NCBI GenBank assembly: GCA_049316985.1
Contig: JBMOJB010000073.1
Span: forward strand, 1 to 16,111
DNA: 16,111 nucleotides
Direction of reading: 5' to 3'
Origin: CANHEE01 sp049316985
GTDB lineage: Bacteria > Bacteroidota > Bacteroidia > Chitinophagales > Saprospiraceae
Made by a program: the position numbers and the translations under genes. Below are positions 14,418 through 16,111 of the stretch, piece after piece (positions within the stretch are counted from its first letter, which is position 1; every line of letters starts with the position of its first letter). Below the pieces are notes generated by a model, which was given only the letters and a program-made list of their open reading frames with translations, did not search any database and was not told where the DNA came from.

Positions 14418-14460
14418 AAAAACACCTCGAGAACTTAATTTCGAGGTGTTTTTTATTTTT
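14417..14460. terminator. Bidirectional terminator between convergent genes
   Basis: Bases 14417-14430 (A run then CACCTCGA) pair perfectly over 14 bp with 14441-14454 (TCGAGGTG then T run) around a 10-base loop. T runs follow the GC core on both strands. It serves the plus-strand gene ending at 14417, whose stop codon overlaps the first stem base. It also serves the minus-strand gene ending at 14540. Confidence 0.88.
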
Positions 14461-14539
14461 GTGATCTTTCAAACAGTCAAACTAAAATTGAATATAGTTA
14501 TGATGACTTAGATCTTTACCCTAATCGGCATATATCAAT

Positions 14540-15886
14540 TTATACTTCTTCTTTTTTCTCGGGTTCCTCGTGTTTCGTTATGCTTTCGAAAAAATGCTCA
14601 ATTTTCTCAGCTGCAACTTCAGCAACTGCTTGAACGGTATCAATGGTGTCTTCCATCGCATTCTCCAGAGACTCTACCAATGAACCCGTAGCTTCAACTG
14701 TGGAATCTACGATATCTTCTACTTTTTCCTGGATGCTTTCTGCAGCAGGCTCTTCACTTACGGCTTTTGTCGCTGCTGTATCTTCAACTTTGGCTGTTTC
14801 TGACGGTTTTTCAGATTTTGTTGATCGCTTAGCTTCTTTTTCTAAAGCCGCCGCCAATGATTTTTCTACATCAACACGGGTAGCTATCATTTCATCCAAC
14901 TTCGCTTTTTTGGATTCATACCTTTCTGTTACCATTCTTAGTTTGGCCTGGCGTATCTGAGCCTCCAATTGTCCGTCGGTGGTATCGATTTTCTTTTGTT
15001 GGAAATCCAGTTCTTCTCTATCTCTATTCGCCGATGTTTCCATTTTATGAATAGCGGCATTTAATCCCTCCAATCTGTTTTGGATACGTGCTGATGCGGA
15101 GGAGAAATCTCCACCACCGGCACTGCCCGTATTTCTTTCTCCTTTGGCCAATTTGAAAGCGGTATCGAGGCGCTCCCAAACATGATTTCTGTGATCACGA
15201 GTCATTACTGCCGTGCGATAATCTGCTTGCATTTGCTTCAAATCTTCGAAGATTGAAGCCGATTTAGGATTAGTTTTTATTCTTTCTTCAATAGCATCCA
15301 AAAGTGCCATGAAGTTGTTGTGAGCTTCTGCAGATTTTGCTTCAAATTCGGTGTTGAGGGATGTTCGCATATCCTTCAACTTCACAAACATGGTATTGAT
15401 TCCATCTCTTAGAGAATCTGCATGTTCGCGGAAAAGATTGCGTTCCTGAACCTGGTTCTGAACTTTGTCCCAGAAAGTTTTCAAAGTATCCCACATTCCA
15501 CCATCATAGTTGGTCAGCTTGTCCACTTTTTCTTTCAGTTCTTCTAATTCTGTACGATAAGCTTGATTAAGCTTAGTCGAAAGTACCAGGAAATGCCATT
15601 CTGTTTGCGCGCGTTGAATCAATTCACCACGGTCAACTTTTATTTCTTCCGGAAGAATGCTGTCCGCCACTGTCAATTCGCGTTCGATGTGCTGATAACC
15701 TTCGGGAAATTCCACTTCGGTGCCATTGCGCCATTCTTCCATCAATTTGGTGGTAAATTCTTCCGTTGCGATGGCTTTTGGAAATGTAAAAATGTCTACT
15801 TTGTTAGCGTCAGGGCGGAGTTCCAACCCGATAAGTACTTTTTCGTTGTTGGCATCAGTGCCCCAGAGTACGAGTTTAGTCTTCAT
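14540..15886 (-). CDS. Coiled-coil protein of unknown function with acidic amphipathic tail
   Basis: This is a 448-residue soluble protein without a signal peptide; I do not recognise a named family. Residues 1-90 look like a small mixed alpha/beta domain (K-L-V-L-W-G-T, V-L-I-G-L-E-L, V-D-I-F-T-F-P). Residues 95-250 are long helices including W-D-T-L-K-T-F-W-D-K-V and N-H-V-W-E-R-L-D-T-A-F. A Gly/Ser linker (G-S-A-G-G-G-D-F-S-S, 254-263) follows. A heptad-rich coiled coil runs from about 265 to 350. A Ser/Thr/Glu/Lys linker covers 351-384. The tail (385-435) is an acidic amphipathic helix with repeated V-E-x-x-V, A-M-E-D-T-I-D-T-V and V-A-E-V-A-A-E-K-I units, ending in charged residues. It is a single-gene unit with a terminator and a candidate -7 element. 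A scaffold or cytoskeleton-like role is speculation. Confidence 0.82.
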   Translation of the reverse strand: MKTKLVLWGTDANNEKVLIGLELRPDANKVDIFTFPKAIATEEFTTKLMEEWRNGTEVEFPEGYQHIERELTVADSILPEEIKVDRGELIQRAQTEWHFLVLSTKLNQAYRTELEELKEKVDKLTNYDGGMWDTLKTFWDKVQNQVQERNLFREHADSLRDGINTMFVKLKDMRTSLNTEFEAKSAEAHNNFMALLDAIEERIKTNPKSASIFEDLKQMQADYRTAVMTRDHRNHVWERLDTAFKLAKGERNTGSAGGGDFSSASARIQNRLEGLNAAIHKMETSANRDREELDFQQKKIDTTDGQLEAQIRQAKLRMVTERYESKKAKLDEMIATRVDVEKSLAAALEKEAKRSTKSEKPSETAKVEDTAATKAVSEEPAAESIQEKVEDIVDSTVEATGSLVESLENAMEDTIDTVQAVAEVAAEKIEHFFESITKHEEPEKKEEV

Positions 15887-15934
15887 TTACTGTAAAACAA
15901 TTTTTCGGTGTAAAATACACTGTTGTTACTTGTT

Positions 15935-15942
15935 CAAAATTA
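15935..15942 (-). promoter_or_regulatory. Candidate -7 element of the coiled-coil gene
   Basis: On the minus strand these bases read TAATTTTG, matching TAnnTTTG. They lie about 50 bases upstream of the ATG at 15886-15884, the same distance as the candidate element of the phosphopantetheinyl transferase gene. No TTG sits at the -33 distance. Confidence 0.4.
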
Positions 15943-16017
15943 ATTCGGTATAAATAATAGTATTTCTAATAACGGCAAAGAATTGGAAAGGTTACTTATT
16001 TGATTTTTTTTGAATAA

Positions 16018-16056
16018 AAAAGCAAAGTATAATTTAGCATTTCCAAGTTTGCTTTT
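16018..16056. other. Weak hairpin in the right-hand gene-free end
   Basis: AAAAGCAAA (16018-16026) pairs with TTTGCTTTT (16048-16056) over 9 bp with a 21-base loop. It may be the terminator of a gene lying outside the window to the right. The AT-rich stem and long loop make it weak. No gene is supported between 15887 and 16111. Confidence 0.25.
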
Positions 16057-16111
16057 AGTAATAACCTGAGTTCGATTAATTAGAATCTATATTTTTTTGG
16101 GAAGTGCGTAA

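Noticed and set aside
1..16111. tRNA, rRNA, integrase, transposase, toxin-antitoxin or anti-phage defence genes
   Set aside because: I looked on both strands for their typical motifs and found none; all large genes fit housekeeping, envelope or T9SS-linked roles.

Overview
The window looks like a chromosomal segment of an AT-rich member of the Bacteroidota, probably a Saprospiria/Chitinophagia-type lineage. The evidence is: two secreted proteins ending in type IX secretion (T9SS) type A sorting domains; a SprE/PorW-like T9SS lipoprotein; TAnnTTTG-type -7 promoter elements; and mostly weak or absent Shine-Dalgarno sequences. There is no rRNA, tRNA, CRISPR array, transposase or phage gene. Every large gene is intact.

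Layout. Positions 125-1138 (minus) hold a probable two-gene operon: an Sfp-type 4'-phosphopantetheinyl transferase followed by a YraN-family nuclease-fold protein. Diverging from it is a secreted eight-repeat fibronectin-III-like protein (1381-4080, plus) with a T9SS tail and a clear terminator. Next is a pirin-family cupin with a twin-arginine signal (4246-5391, plus). A 460-base gene-free stretch rich in inverted repeats follows. A second T9SS cargo protein, probably a beta-propeller, lies at 5852-7582 (minus). A second 450-base gene-free stretch carries a strong minus-strand terminator and a palindrome flanked by 9-base direct repeats. The sprE/porW-like gene (8033-10963, minus) diverges from a membrane-anchored M23 peptidase (11149-12165, plus). 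The peptidase is followed by a secreted TPR protein (12269-14083) and a 101-residue protein of unknown role (14112-14417). A bidirectional terminator separates these from a convergent coiled-coil protein (14540-15886, minus).

How the genes may work together. SprE/PorW is known to connect the periplasmic ring and the outer-membrane translocon of the T9SS. The divergent M23 peptidase could remodel peptidoglycan for such an envelope-spanning machine, but that link is inference. The two cargo proteins would be clients of the same export route. I see no complete previously undescribed system. The most unusual signals are the repeat architecture of the two gene-free stretches, the lysine-rich insert in the SprE homologue, the exported pirin, and two uncharacterised proteins (14112-14417 and 14540-15886).
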